DNA of 64,000 nt from Lachnospiraceae bacterium (lineage in GTDB: Bacteria; Bacillota; Clostridia; Lachnospirales; Lachnospiraceae). A program made the translations under genes and the position numbers. Below the pieces are notes generated by a model. It ran no database searches and was not told the origin of the DNA. It worked only from the letters and a program-made list of their open reading frames with translations. Location: assembly GCA_024681775.1 (NCBI GenBank), contig JAILAF010000013.1:32466-96465 (forward strand), read 5' to 3'. Below are positions 51,390 through 61,101 of the stretch, piece by piece (position 1 is the stretch's first letter; every line of letters begins with the position of its first letter).

Positions 51390-52553
51390 ATGATCCCCGC
51401 ACAGGCATCTCAATTCCTGAAGGAATACAAAGCAACCGAGATCCCCAACGTAAAGGTCCACGGTCGTTACGCTCCCTGCAAGGATTATATCCCCCTGCTG
51501 TTTAACGGCAGCGCTGTGGAGGTAAACTGCGACGGCACGGAACTCTGGGTCCTCATCGAAACGGACTGCGGCTTCCATGAGCCCTGGATCTGCACCGAGC
51601 TGAACGGTGCCCTCATGTCCCGTCAGATGCTCCTGCCCGGTACCGAGGCCATCTGCCTCTTCCGCGGCATGACCGCCGGCGTAGTGAAAAATGTGCGCTT
51701 TACCAGAGAGCTGCAGGCCATGAGCGAGGATGACAAGTGCAGGATCCTGGTGAAGGGTTTTGCTACGGACGGAGAGTTCCTCCCGGTGCGGGAAGCAAAG
51801 CACAAGATCGAGATCATCGGCGACAGCATCACTTCCGGCGAAGGCACCTACGGCGCCACTGCGGATACGGACTGGCTGGCCATGTACATGAGCTGCAGCA
51901 GACATTACGGCAGACTTCTTGGGAAAATGCTGGATGCGGAGGTGCGTCTCTTTTCCCAGGGAGGCTGGGGGGTCTATTGCGGCTGGGACAATGACGTCCG
52001 TCACAACATCCCCTCCGTCTATGAGAAGGTCTGTGGTCTGGCTTCCGGATACTTTAACGAAGAGGAGCTGAAGACCCAGGAGCCCTATGACTTTTCTCAG
52101 TGGCAGCCGGATGCGGTGATCGTAAACCTTGGAACCAATGACAATTCCGCTTTTGACCAGCCGCCTCTCCACGTGCCCGGGGTCGGCCTGTGCAAGCAGC
52201 GCAGGAATCCTGACGGCTCCTACGTAAGAGAGGACGCGGAGAAGGTGATCGCAGCGGTGATCGGCTTCCTGAAGACCCTGCGCAGGGTCTACCCCAAGGC
52301 GCACATCGTCTGGACCTACGGAATGCTGGGCTACTATCTGACCCCCTACCTCTCCGAGGCAGTGAACACCTACCGGGAGGAGACCGGGGACAGCAATGTG
52401 ATGTTCCTGAACATCCCCGACACGGGGGCAAAAGAGTACGGCGCCCATATGCATCCCGGCTACGTGTCCCACGAGCATGCGGCCAAGGTGCTGGCAGACT
52501 ATCTGCGGCAGCGTCTGGGTGAGGAAGTGCGGGAGTTAACCGGTAATCTTTAA
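51390..52553 (+). CDS. SGNH/GDSL-family esterase, CE2-like
   Basis: A 387-residue protein with two parts: an N-terminal beta-sandwich (about residues 1-140) and an SGNH hydrolase domain with EIIGDSITSGEGTYG (Ser nucleophile), the GGWGVYCGWDN Gly block, VNLGTNDNS and the C-terminal MHPGYVSHEHA with the catalytic His. This layout resembles carbohydrate esterase family 2 acetylesterases, which remove acetyl groups from xylan or glucomannan. No signal peptide is seen, so it would act on imported oligosaccharides. ATG 51390 follows AAAGGAGAA. Confidence 0.87.
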   Translation: MIPAQASQFLKEYKATEIPNVKVHGRYAPCKDYIPLLFNGSAVEVNCDGTELWVLIETDCGFHEPWICTELNGALMSRQMLLPGTEAICLFRGMTAGVVKNVRFTRELQAMSEDDKCRILVKGFATDGEFLPVREAKHKIEIIGDSITSGEGTYGATADTDWLAMYMSCSRHYGRLLGKMLDAEVRLFSQGGWGVYCGWDNDVRHNIPSVYEKVCGLASGYFNEEELKTQEPYDFSQWQPDAVIVNLGTNDNSAFDQPPLHVPGVGLCKQRRNPDGSYVREDAEKVIAAVIGFLKTLRRVYPKAHIVWTYGMLGYYLTPYLSEAVNTYREETGDSNVMFLNIPDTGAKEYGAHMHPGYVSHEHAAKVLADYLRQRLGEEVRELTGNL

Positions 52554-52557
52554 TCTG

Positions 52558-52586
52558 TTGACCATGTGTCAATAAAGAGGTATACT
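52558..52586 (+). promoter_or_regulatory. Promoter and putative operator of the TetR gene
   Basis: TTGACC (52558-52563), 17 bp, TATACT (52581-52586). The -35 is one arm of the palindrome TTGAC-N5-GTCAA (52558-52572), consistent with autorepression. Confidence 0.7.
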
Positions 52587-52617
52587 AGCCTTAAACAGTG
52601 GCCTCGGAGGTTTACAC

Positions 52618-53196
52618 ATGAGCAGGACCAGGATCCAACCGGAAAAACGAAAGAAACAGATATTGGATCAGGCGGAGCAGCTCTTTTTGGAGCGCGGCTA
52701 TTACGGTGTCAATCTGGACGATGTGGCGGCTGCTGCGGAGGTGGTGCGCGGCACCGTCCTGCACTATTTCGGCTCCAAGGAACAGCTCTATAAAGCGGTG
52801 CTGGAGCGCAGGAGCGTGCAGGATACGGAACTGCTGCTCACCCTGATGCAAAGCAGGGAGCAGAAGGTGACGGAGATCCTGAAGACCTTCGTGTACTTCT
52901 GCCAGCGGAGCTTCCGGGAGGCCAAAGCCTCCACGGACCGGTGCTTTGAGAATCCGGAGCTGCGGTATCAGTACGATGCCATCCGCCTGCAGACCTACTA
53001 CCGCCTGCTGGACGGCTTTGAGGAGCTCATCGAGCGCGGGAACGAAGAGGGAGTCATGAAGGTGGTGAACCCCAGAGGCAGAGCCGCCGCCATCCTCTTC
53101 GGAATCTTCGGCATCTCCGGCGAGAGCATGTCCACCATTGAGGTTTCGGTGGAGCTGCAGGCCCTCATCGAGAACATGCTCGGTGTCAGGATCTGA
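52618..53196 (+). CDS. TetR-family transcriptional regulator
   Basis: A 192-residue regulator. The N-terminal helix-turn-helix is clear: RKKQILDQAEQLFLERGYYG, VNLDDVAAAAEVVRGTVLHY and FGSKEQLYKAVLERR. The remaining helical domain (about residues 70-192) should bind the effector and dimerise; the ligand is not predictable. ATG 52618 follows GGAGG, behind its own strong promoter. The target could be itself, the esterase gene upstream or a distant gene. Confidence 0.92.
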   Translation: MSRTRIQPEKRKKQILDQAEQLFLERGYYGVNLDDVAAAAEVVRGTVLHYFGSKEQLYKAVLERRSVQDTELLLTLMQSREQKVTEILKTFVYFCQRSFREAKASTDRCFENPELRYQYDAIRLQTYYRLLDGFEELIERGNEEGVMKVVNPRGRAAAILFGIFGISGESMSTIEVSVELQALIENMLGVRI

Positions 53197-53269
53197 GCGT
53201 TTTCCGCGTCCCGGGAGGATAGCGGTTTTAGGATTATTTTACTTTACATAAGATATCTCGAATGCTATG

Positions 53270-53305
53270 CTGAGGGTGGAAGAGGATGTTCCATCCTCAG
53301 TTTTT
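53270..53305 (+). terminator. Intrinsic terminator of the TetR gene
   Basis: CTGAGGGTGGAA and TTCCATCCTCAG (one G-T pair) form a 12-bp stem with a 7-base loop, followed by TTTTT. Confidence 0.85.
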
Positions 53306-53398
53306 CGTTGGGCGTTTTTTCCGTAAGGAAGAGCGAGGATGACTGTAGCCCTGCGTATACGGAGATACAAAAAAGGCAAGGATGCCGGAGGTGATGAT

Positions 53399-54139
53399 AT
53401 GGCGATCAATATTTCAGCAAAAACAGATTATTCCGCTTTGTTTTCGAGTCTTCCCACCAGCAGGTCCGGGGACGCCATGACCAATATGAGCTGGCTTTCG
53501 GATTACGCTTCCGTCAAAAACGGCAGTTACGGGAAGCTGATGAAGGCTTACTATGCGGCAGATCCCGCGGGGGCAGAGAAGACCTCGGACAGCAAGACCG
53601 CGAAGAGCTCTTCCGATGTGCTTTCTTCCATTACATCGCACACGGCTGCGGCTGTGGATCAGAAGACGAATGCCTACAGCAAGGTGAAGGCTGCGGCGGA
53701 TGCCGTGCAAAAGGCGGTGACCGGGGGCGCGGAAGCGGATCCGGAGGATGCGGACAAGCGTAAGGCAGCGGTTTCCTCCTATGTGAAAGCGTACAATAAC
53801 CTTCTGGAGACCACCTCCGCAGTGGACCATTCCTCCATTGCAAACCGGATGACGAATCTGAAGGCTACCACCGCAGGTGCATCCTCCGATCTGGCAAAGG
53901 TGGGCATCACCGTTTCCAAGGACGGAAAGCTTTCCCTGGACGAAGAGAAGCTGGCCGCAGCGGATGAGAAGGACATCAAGAAGCTCTTTGAAGGCAAGGG
54001 TTCCTACGGATACAGCGCTACCGTATCCGCAGCGATGGTGGAATCTAATGCGAACTATGCCGCGAGCAGCAATTCCACCTACAATGCTGCCGGAGATTAC
54101 AGCAATTTTGCCGGTTCTCTCTTTACCGGTACCGTGTAA
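53399..54139 (+). CDS. FliD-like stray protein
   Basis: A 246-residue Ala/Ser/Lys-rich protein. Residues about 175-205 (LAKVGITVSKDGKLSLDEEK, then KDIKKLFEGKG) reproduce the pattern of the FliD C-terminal domain, and the coiled-coil-prone stretch before it (AVSSYVKAYNNLLETTSAVD) fits a hook-associated protein. The filament-cap core and hook regions are missing, and no other flagellar gene is in the window. I chose ATG 53399 after GGAGGTGATG. No signal peptide. It could be a secreted or structural adaptor that borrowed a FliD end. Confidence 0.65.
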   Translation: MAINISAKTDYSALFSSLPTSRSGDAMTNMSWLSDYASVKNGSYGKLMKAYYAADPAGAEKTSDSKTAKSSSDVLSSITSHTAAAVDQKTNAYSKVKAAADAVQKAVTGGAEADPEDADKRKAAVSSYVKAYNNLLETTSAVDHSSIANRMTNLKATTAGASSDLAKVGITVSKDGKLSLDEEKLAAADEKDIKKLFEGKGSYGYSATVSAAMVESNANYAASSNSTYNAAGDYSNFAGSLFTGTV

Positions 54140-54191
54140 AACCGCATAAATACAGGACTTTCAGCGGATGAAAAAAATCCGAAATTTCGTC

Positions 54192-54220
54192 TTGACATTC
54201 TGCTTCCTGCATTGTAAGAT
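54192..54220 (+). promoter_or_regulatory. Promoter of tRNA-Leu
   Basis: TTGACA (54192-54197), 17 bp, TAAGAT (54215-54220), 13 bp before the mature 5' end. Confidence 0.85.
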
Positions 54221-54233
54221 ATCACTGTTGTTC

Positions 54234-54317
54234 GCAGGAATGGCGGAATTGGTAGACGCGCACGGTTCAGGTCCGTGTGGTGGCAACACCTTGAGAGTTC
54301 GAGTCTCTTTTCCTGCA
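54234..54317 (+). tRNA. tRNA-Leu (anticodon CAG)
   Basis: An 84-nt class II tRNA. The acceptor stem GCAGGAA pairs with TTCCTGC, discriminator A at 54317; the anticodon stem CACGG/CCGTG encloses TTCAGGT with anticodon CAG; a long variable arm (GGTGGCAACACC-like) and TTCGAGTC T-loop are present. CCA is not encoded. Decodes CUG, the most frequent leucine codon in these genes. Confidence 0.97.
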
Positions 54318-54323
54318 TGAAAC

Positions 54324-54359
54324 GGGCGTTAAGCACAGCTTAGCGCCCTCTTTGTTTTC
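54324..54359 (+). terminator. Terminator after tRNA-Leu
   Basis: GGGCGTTAAGC and GCTTAGCGCCC (one mismatch or G-T pair), then TCTTTGTTTT. Confidence 0.8.
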
Positions 54360-54503
54360 CCCGGATAAAGGTTCCCGGTGCCGCTGCCATGGCGGCGTTT
54401 CCTTTTTTCAAATATTTTTTCTCCGGAAAAAGGAAATCGACTCCCGGGACAGAATAATATCTATGGTGACTTTTTCACGGCAGAAAATGCGGCGGAGGGA
54501 TCT

Positions 54504-55508
54504 ATGACCATAAGGGAGAGCCTGGAAGAACGGGAAAAAGAGTACCTGAGTCCCTATGCATCCTTGAGCGCAGAGTCGAAGGGCAGGGACCGGGAGGAGC
54601 CGGCATGTGATATCCGGCCCGTCTATCAGCGGGACCGGGACCGCATCCTGCACTGCAAAGCATTTCGGAGACTGAAGGATAAGACCCAGGTCTTCTTAAA
54701 TCCCGAGGGGGACCATTACAGGACCCGCCTCACCCATACCCTGGAGGTGTCGCAAAACGCCAGGACCATCGCCAAGGCACTGCGCCTGAACGAGGATCTG
54801 ACGGAGGCCATCGCTCTGGGGCACGATCTTGGGCATACCCCCTTCGGTCATGCGGGAGAGCGGGCGCTGAACAGAGTCTGTCCGCTGGGCTTCCGCCACA
54901 ATGAGCAGAGCGTTCGTGTGGTGGAGCTCCTGGAGAAAAACGGCCAGGGTCTGAACCTGACCTGGGAAGTGCGGGACGGGATCCTGAACCATCAGATCAG
55001 CCTGCGGCCCGCCACCCTGGAGGGCAGAGTGGTACGCCTCTCTGACAAGATCGCCTACATCCATCACGATATGGACGATGCGGTGCGGGCGGGGATCCTG
55101 CGGGAGGAGGATGTACCCGCGGAGATCCGCAGTGTACTGGGTTCCGTGCCGGGAGAGCGGCTGGATGTGCTGATCCATGACATCATCATGAGCAGCACCG
55201 ACAAGGACGATATCTGCATGTCCGAGCGGGTGGGGAATGCCATGAAAGCCATCCGGGAATTCATGTTTAAGGCCGTGTACACCAATCCCGTGGCAAAGAG
55301 CGAGGAGAGCAAGGCAGAGGCTCTGGTGGAGACTCTGTATTACTACTTCCTGGAGCATGAATCGGAGATGCCGGCAGAGTATCTGGAGCTCCTGGAGCGG
55401 GGAGAAGAGCTGCCCCGGGTGGTGTGCGATTATGTGGGTTCCATGACGGATCGCTACGCCATCACCACCTACAATGACCTTTTTGTTCCCAAGTCCTGGG
55501 AGTATTGA
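54504..55508 (+). CDS. dgt: Deoxyguanosinetriphosphate triphosphohydrolase-like protein
   Basis: HD-domain dNTPase of 334 residues that cleaves dNTPs to deoxynucleoside and triphosphate, helping to set dNTP pools. Motifs: CKAFRRLKDKTQVF, the first HD-domain His in HYRTRLTHTLEVS, the metal motif IALGHDLGHTPFGH, and the later HDMDDAVRAG. ATG 54504 follows GGAGGG; upstream in-frame ATGs would fuse implausible sequence. dnaG starts 51 bp downstream, a conserved order in clostridia. Confidence 0.93.
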   Translation: MTIRESLEEREKEYLSPYASLSAESKGRDREEPACDIRPVYQRDRDRILHCKAFRRLKDKTQVFLNPEGDHYRTRLTHTLEVSQNARTIAKALRLNEDLTEAIALGHDLGHTPFGHAGERALNRVCPLGFRHNEQSVRVVELLEKNGQGLNLTWEVRDGILNHQISLRPATLEGRVVRLSDKIAYIHHDMDDAVRAGILREEDVPAEIRSVLGSVPGERLDVLIHDIIMSSTDKDDICMSERVGNAMKAIREFMFKAVYTNPVAKSEESKAEALVETLYYYFLEHESEMPAEYLELLERGEELPRVVCDYVGSMTDRYAITTYNDLFVPKSWEY

Positions 55509-55559
55509 AATTAAGCAGCAGAGCACTTCGTGCTCCATCTGTTGGGAGGGAGAGGAGAC

Positions 55560-57326
55560 ATGTTTTATTCCGATGAGATCATCGAAGAAGTGCGCCTGCG
55601 CACCAATATCGTGGACCTGATCTCCGAGTATGTGTCCCTGAAGCGCAAGGGGAACAACTACGTGGGACTCTGTCCCTTCCACAACGATCACAATCCTTCC
55701 TTCTCCGTCAGCGAGCGGAAGCAGATGTACAAATGCTTCAGCTGCGGCGAGGGCGGGAATGTCTACAGCTTCCTCATGAAGTATGAGAGCATGACCTTTC
55801 CCGAGGCGGTGCAGACCCTGGCCGCCAGGGCGGGGATCAGCCTTCCGCAGCAGGAGGATACGCCGCAGCAAAAACAGCGGATGCAGACCCGGGAACGGGT
55901 GATGGAGCTGAACAAGCAGGCGGGGAACTTTTTCTATAAGGAGCTCCATTCCCCTCACGGAGAGCGGGGACTGGAATATCTGCGGGGCAGACAGCTGACG
56001 GATGAGACCATCCTGAAGTTCGGCCTGGGCTACGCCGGCAAGGACGGCTCCAGAGTCATCGAGTACCTGCGGAGTCAGGGCTTTACGGATGAGGAGATCC
56101 GGCTCTCCGGACTGGCTTCCTTCTCCGAGAAGGACGGGCTCTCGGGCCTGTTCTGGAACCGGGTGATCTTCCCCATTCAGGACGCGGCGGGCCATGTCAT
56201 CGCCTTCGGTGGCAGAGTCATGGGAGATGCCAAGCCCAAGTACCTGAATTCCCCGGAGACGGACTTTTTCAACAAGCGCAGGAACATGTACGGCTATCAT
56301 CTGGCCAGAAGGTCCAGAGCCGATCATTTCATTCTCTGCGAGGGCTATATGGATGTCATTGCCATGCATCAGGCGGGCTTTGACGAAGCGGTGGCTTCCC
56401 TGGGCACCGCTTTTACCGTGGAGCAGGCGAATCTCCTGCGGCGGCACACCGACAGGAACCGGATCTACCTGGCCTATGACAGCGACGGTCCCGGCGTCAC
56501 GGCGGCGCTGCGGGCCATCGAGATCTGCAGGGAAGCGGGCCTTGGCTGCAAGGTCATAGGCTTAAGCCCCCAGAAGGATCCGGACGAATTCATCAAGGAA
56601 AACGGCGCGGAAGCCTTCCGGGAACGCATCGCAAATGCGGAGAACGGATTCCTCTTCCAGGCGCGTAAGCTCTATGAGAGCTCGGACCAGACGGATCCCG
56701 ATTCCAGGACCCGATTCCAGGAGGAAGTGCTGAAGCTCCTTTTGAAGGTCCCCGAGGGACTGGCCAGGAACAATTACCTCACGGCAGTGTGTGAGCGGTA
56801 TCAGATCAATCCCGATGCGCTGCAGAAGGAATTGCGGGTGCGGGAAGGGACGGCACCGGAAAAGTCCCCCTACGAGCGCCCTCAATCCACCAGAGTTAAG
56901 AAAGAAGCGGAAAATACTGCGGCCCGGGATCAGAAGCTCCTGCTCACCTGGCTGACGGAGGAGCCGGAGCTCTTCGGTCCCATCTCCGCTTACCTCCAGC
57001 CGGAGGATTACACGGAAGGGCTCAACGCAAGACTTGCGGAGGAGGTCTACCGGTCTCTTCGGGACGGTACCTACGATCCCGCCTCCATCATGAAGGGCTT
57101 TTCCGAGGAGGAACTGCCGGAGGTGGCAGGCGTCATCGGTGCGGATCTGTCCGAGCTCCAGGAATCCCCGGAGCGGAGCAAGATCCTGCAGGATCTGGTG
57201 TGCAAGGTGAAGGAACACAGCGTCGCGGTCTATGCCGCAGCGGAGGATCCTTCCATCGAGCATATGCAGGAGGCACTGCGTAAGAGGCAGCAGCTGGAAG
57301 AGCTGCGCAGGAAGAAGCTTTTTTGA
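55560..57326 (+). CDS. dnaG: DNA primase
   Basis: Makes RNA primers at the replication fork. A 588-residue DnaG: an N-terminal zinc finger (CPFHNDHNPSFSVS, then CFSCGEGG), an RNA-polymerase core with TOPRIM motifs ILCEGYMDVIAMH and YLAYDSDGPG, and a helical C-terminus that should bind DnaB helicase (AAEDPSIEHMQEALRKRQQL). ATG 55560 follows GAGGAGA. It is the head of the dnaG-rpoD macromolecular synthesis operon; rpsU is not upstream, as is usual in this group. Confidence 0.97.
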   Translation: MFYSDEIIEEVRLRTNIVDLISEYVSLKRKGNNYVGLCPFHNDHNPSFSVSERKQMYKCFSCGEGGNVYSFLMKYESMTFPEAVQTLAARAGISLPQQEDTPQQKQRMQTRERVMELNKQAGNFFYKELHSPHGERGLEYLRGRQLTDETILKFGLGYAGKDGSRVIEYLRSQGFTDEEIRLSGLASFSEKDGLSGLFWNRVIFPIQDAAGHVIAFGGRVMGDAKPKYLNSPETDFFNKRRNMYGYHLARRSRADHFILCEGYMDVIAMHQAGFDEAVASLGTAFTVEQANLLRRHTDRNRIYLAYDSDGPGVTAALRAIEICREAGLGCKVIGLSPQKDPDEFIKENGAEAFRERIANAENGFLFQARKLYESSDQTDPDSRTRFQEEVLKLLLKVPEGLARNNYLTAVCERYQINPDALQKELRVREGTAPEKSPYERPQSTRVKKEAENTAARDQKLLLTWLTEEPELFGPISAYLQPEDYTEGLNARLAEEVYRSLRDGTYDPASIMKGFSEEELPEVAGVIGADLSELQESPERSKILQDLVCKVKEHSVAVYAAAEDPSIEHMQEALRKRQQLEELRRKKLF

Positions 57327-57408
57327 CCGGGATACCGGCACGGAAAGCAGACGATAACAGGAAATACAGAGAGCTCCGAAGGGGTTTCTCTTTGTGAAGG
57401 GAGAGAGC

Positions 57409-58578
57409 ATGGCAAAGAAAAAACAGGAAGTGGTCGCAGAACCGGTCAGCGAGGAGCTGAAGGAAGAGGAGGCAGGTCAGGTCAGATTTGAAGAACGTCT
57501 CCACAGCCTTCAGGCGCTGTCCAAGAAAAAGAAGAACGTCCTCGAGTACCAGGAGGTGGTGGACTATTTCGCCGACCTGAAGCTGGATGAGGATCAGTTC
57601 GACAAGGTCCTGGAATTCCTGGACTCCATCAATGTGGACGTGATCCGCATGGAGGACGAGGTACCCGACGAGGATTCCGAGGAGATGGATATCTCCGAGG
57701 AAGAAGAAGTCGATATGGAAAATATCGACCTCTCCGTGCCCGAGGGCATCAGCATCGAGGATCCGGTGCGCATGTACCTGAAGGAAATCGGTAAGGTTCC
57801 CCTGCTGTCCGCGGAGGAGGAGATCGAGCTGGCAAAGCGCATGGAGGACGGCGATGAGGACGCCAAAAAGCGTCTGGCAGAGGCCAACCTGCGACTGGTG
57901 GTCAGCATTGCAAAGCGCTATGTGGGCCGCGGCATGCTCTTCCTGGACCTGATTCAGGAGGGAAACCTGGGCCTGATCAAGGCCGTGGAAAAATTCGACT
58001 ATACCAAGGGATACAAGTTCTCCACCTACGCAACCTGGTGGATCCGTCAGGCCATCACCAGAGCCATTGCGGACCAGGCGAGGACCATCCGTATCCCTGT
58101 CCATATGGTGGAGACCATCAACAAGCTGATCCGTGTCAGCCGTCAGCTGCTGCAGGAGCTGGGGCGTGAACCTACCCCCGAAGAGATCGCCGTGGAGATG
58201 AATATGCCCGTGGAGCGTGTCCGTGAGATCCTGAAGATCTCCCAGGAGCCCGTTTCCCTGGAGACTCCCATCGGTGAGGAGGAGGACAGCCATCTGGGCG
58301 ACTTCATCCAGGACGACAATGTGCCCGCACCTGCAGATGCGGCAACGCAGATGCTCTTAAGAGAGCAGCTGGGTGAGGTGCTGGAGACCCTGACGGAGAG
58401 AGAACAGAAGGTGCTGCGGCTGCGCTTCGGTCTGGATGACGGACGTGCCCGTACCCTGGAAGAGGTGGGCAAGGAATTTGACGTCACCCGTGAGCGTATC
58501 CGTCAGATCGAGGCGAAGGCGCTGCGGAAGCTCCGCCAGCCCAGCAGACTCAAGAAGCTGAAGGATTTCCTGGAGTGA
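57409..58578 (+). CDS. rpoD: RNA polymerase primary sigma factor (sigma A)
   Basis: Housekeeping sigma-70 factor of 389 residues. After an acidic N-terminal region (about 1-100) come region 1.2 ([17 protein letters not shown]), region 2 with the -10 recognition helices ([37 protein letters not shown]), region 3 and region 4 with the -35 helix-turn-helix ([31 protein letters not shown]). I chose ATG 57409 after AAGGGAGAG; a GTG 15 bp upstream is possible. trmK begins 2 bp after its stop. The window's own promoters match its consensus. Confidence 0.98.
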   Translation: MAKKKQEVVAEPVSEELKEEEAGQVRFEERLHSLQALSKKKKNVLEYQEVVDYFADLKLDEDQFDKVLEFLDSINVDVIRMEDEVPDEDSEEMDISEEEEVDMENIDLSVPEGISIEDPVRMYLKEIGKVPLLSAEEEIELAKRMEDGDEDAKKRLAEANLRLVVSIAKRYVGRGMLFLDLIQEGNLGLIKAVEKFDYTKGYKFSTYATWWIRQAITRAIADQARTIRIPVHMVETINKLIRVSRQLLQELGREPTPEEIAVEMNMPVERVREILKISQEPVSLETPIGEEEDSHLGDFIQDDNVPAPADAATQMLLREQLGEVLETLTEREQKVLRLRFGLDDGRARTLEEVGKEFDVTRERIRQIEAKALRKLRQPSRLKKLKDFLE

Positions 58579-58579
58579 T

Positions 58580-59380
58580 ATGACCCTTTCGGACAGACTG
58601 GAAACACTACTGAAACTGGCCGGCCTGGGGCGGGGATCATCCCCCGCTCCTGCGCCGGATACGCTATTTACCGTGGCGGATATCGGCTGCGACCACGGCT
58701 TTGTCTCCCTGGAACTGATCAGGCGGGGCATCGCTGACCGGGTCGTCGCGGCGGATCTCCGGGAAGGCCCTCTGCAGCGCGCAAGAGAGCACGTCCGTGA
58801 GGCGGGACTGGAGGAGCACATCGACATCCGGATCTCCGACGGTTTTTCTGCCGTCTCACCGGGCGAATGTGACGCGTGTGTCATTGCGGGCATGGGCGGC
58901 GCATTGATGGAGGAGATCCTGACCGGGGGGAGCGAGGCAGTCAGCCGGATGGCATTCCTCGTGCTACAGCCCCAGTCGGAGCTGATGCATTTCAGGGCAT
59001 TTCTCCGGGAGCAGGGCTTCTCCCTGATCCGCGGAGCGTGTCTGAAGGATGAGGGGAAATGGTATTTCCCCATGCTGGCGGTGCCTGCCGGGAAGGATGC
59101 GGAAGGAAAAGCTGCAGGAGACCTGCGGGAGTTGACAGAGCTGCTCGCCGGGCTTTCGGATCTCCCGGGATCGCCGGAAGCAGCGGCGCTGGAACTGTCG
59201 GACCGGTATGGTGCGGACCTCCTGCTGCGGCGCAGTCTGGCAGACTATCTTTCGGAGGAAGCGGAGTCCCTGGACCGGCTCCGGGCGGAGCTGGAAGGAC
59301 TGCATGCAAGGCCGGAAGAGCGCCTGCGGGAGATCGATCAGAAACGAAAATGGAACGCCCTGGCGCGTGCGGTGACTTAA
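58580..59380 (+). CDS. trmK: tRNA (adenine22-N1)-methyltransferase
   Basis: SAM-dependent methyltransferase of the TrmK/YqfN family, which makes m1A22 in tRNA. A 266-residue protein. SAM-binding motif I is VADIGCDHGFVSLELI, followed by VVAADLREGPLQRA, the family block ACVIAGMGGALMEEIL and LQPQSELMHFRAFLREQGF. The position just after rpoD is characteristic. The C-terminal helices (RLRAELEGLHARPEERLREI) are also typical. The Nif3-like gene that often follows in Bacilli is absent. Confidence 0.93.
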   Translation: MTLSDRLETLLKLAGLGRGSSPAPAPDTLFTVADIGCDHGFVSLELIRRGIADRVVAADLREGPLQRAREHVREAGLEEHIDIRISDGFSAVSPGECDACVIAGMGGALMEEILTGGSEAVSRMAFLVLQPQSELMHFRAFLREQGFSLIRGACLKDEGKWYFPMLAVPAGKDAEGKAAGDLRELTELLAGLSDLPGSPEAAALELSDRYGADLLLRRSLADYLSEEAESLDRLRAELEGLHARPEERLREIDQKRKWNALARAVT

Positions 59381-59416
59381 ATTGCGCGCGGCAGACGCGT
59401 GAAATCGGAGGTGAAC

Positions 59417-61078
59417 ATGGCTACTTATACGCTGAATTTTGAGGGGGAACTGAGAACCTATTCCGGAAATCACACCTGGGAAGACGTGGCGAAGGACTTT
59501 CAGGACAGATACGATGCGCCCATCGCAGCGGTGAGCGACAACGGCAAGATCCGTGAGCTCTTTAAGAAGGTGGACAGAGACAGTGATGTCAGTTTTTTCA
59601 CCCTGAAGGATGTCATCGGTCACAAGACCTATGTGAGAGCAGCCACCATGCTGCTCATCAAGGCCATCCAGGAGATCTACGGAGCCGATGTTGCCAATCA
59701 CACCATCGTGGATTTCGCCGTGGGCAACGGCCTTTTTGTGAATCCCGAGGGCGGGTTCCCTGTCTCCGGGGAGATCGCGTCGCAGATCAAGGAGAAGATG
59801 CAGGAGCTGGTGGAGCGGGACATTCCTTACATGAAGCGTTCCCTTCCCGTCGATGATGCCATCGCACTCTTTGAAAGCTGCGGCATGGAGGACAAGGTAA
59901 AGCTCTTCAAATACCGCCGCAGTTCCAGAGTCAACATCTATGAGCTGGACGGATACTACGACTATTTCTACGGCTACATGCTGCCCCGTACCGGGTATGT
60001 GAAATACTTTGACTTCATCGCCTACTGCGACGGTTACATGCTGCTCCTTCCCGAGCGCAAGACCCCCACGGTGGTGGATCCGTTCCGGGAGCGCAAAAAG
60101 CTCTATGAAACCTTTATGACCACTCACCACTGGTGCAACCAGGTGGGGATCAAGAGCGTGGGCAGTCTCAACGACAGGATCTGTAAGGGCGGTATGAACG
60201 ACCTGATCCTGGTGCAGGAAGCGGAGCAGGAGCGCCGCATCGGCGAGATCGCTAAGCAGATCGCGTCCCGGGGGAACGTGAAGTTCGTCATGATCGCGGG
60301 GCCTTCCTCCTCGGGCAAGACCAGCTTCTCCCATCGTCTGTCCATCCAGCTGCGGACCCTGGGCTTAAAGCCCCATCCCGTTGCCGTGGACGATTACTTC
60401 GTCAACCGGGAGGACACCCCCCTGGACGAGGACGGCAATTACAATTTCGAGTGCATCGAAGCCATCGACACCGCAAAGTTCAACGAGGACATGCTGAAGC
60501 TCCTGAACGGCGAGCGGGTGGAGATCCCTTCCTTTAATTTCAAGATCGGCCGCAGAGAGTACAACGGTAACTTCCTGCAGCTGGAGGAAGATGACATCCT
60601 TGTCATCGAAGGCATCCACGGACTGAATGAAAAAATGTCCTATGCGCTGCCCAATGAGAGCAAGTTCAAGATCTACATTTCCGCTCTCACCAGCATCAAT
60701 GTGGATGCACACAACCGTATCGCTACCACCGACGCCAGACTCCTGCGGCGCATGGTGCGTGATGCAAGGACCCGCGGATCGGACGCAAAGCGTACCCTGG
60801 GTATGTGGGCTTCTGTCCGGCGCGGCGAGGAAGAGAACATCTTTCCCTTCCAGGAGGAGGCGGATGCTATGTTCAATTCCGCCATGGTCTTTGAGCTGGC
60901 ACTGCTCAAGCCCTTTGCCGAGCCCCTGCTTTTCGAGATCGGCAAGGACGAGCCGGAATACTACGAGGCAAAGCGCCTCTTAAAATTCCTGGACTATTTC
61001 CTGAGCGTGCCCAGCGAATTCCTTCCCAACAACTCCATCTGCAGAGAGTTCGTGGGAGGCAGCTGCTTCCGGGTATAA
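59417..61078 (+). CDS. Uridine-kinase-like protein with tRNA-synthetase-like N-terminus
   Basis: A 553-residue two-part protein common in Firmicutes. Residues 1-65 are TGS-like and about 65-240 resemble the second additional domain of threonyl-tRNA synthetase (HKTYVRAATMLLIKAI, FAVGNGLFV, RDIPYMKRSLPVDDAI). The C-terminal half is a P-loop phosphoribulokinase/uridine-kinase domain: VMIAGPSSSGKTSFSHRL, VDDYFVNREDTPLDEDG, YNFECIEAID and VIEGIHGLN. The nucleoside or other substrate is not proven. ATG 59417 follows GGAGGTGA. Confidence 0.88.
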   Translation: MATYTLNFEGELRTYSGNHTWEDVAKDFQDRYDAPIAAVSDNGKIRELFKKVDRDSDVSFFTLKDVIGHKTYVRAATMLLIKAIQEIYGADVANHTIVDFAVGNGLFVNPEGGFPVSGEIASQIKEKMQELVERDIPYMKRSLPVDDAIALFESCGMEDKVKLFKYRRSSRVNIYELDGYYDYFYGYMLPRTGYVKYFDFIAYCDGYMLLLPERKTPTVVDPFRERKKLYETFMTTHHWCNQVGIKSVGSLNDRICKGGMNDLILVQEAEQERRIGEIAKQIASRGNVKFVMIAGPSSSGKTSFSHRLSIQLRTLGLKPHPVAVDDYFVNREDTPLDEDGNYNFECIEAIDTAKFNEDMLKLLNGERVEIPSFNFKIGRREYNGNFLQLEEDDILVIEGIHGLNEKMSYALPNESKFKIYISALTSINVDAHNRIATTDARLLRRMVRDARTRGSDAKRTLGMWASVRRGEEENIFPFQEEADAMFNSAMVFELALLKPFAEPLLFEIGKDEPEYYEAKRLLKFLDYFLSVPSEFLPNNSICREFVGGSCFRV

Positions 61079-61101
61079 GGAAGCGTTAGATCCGATTCAA
61101 T

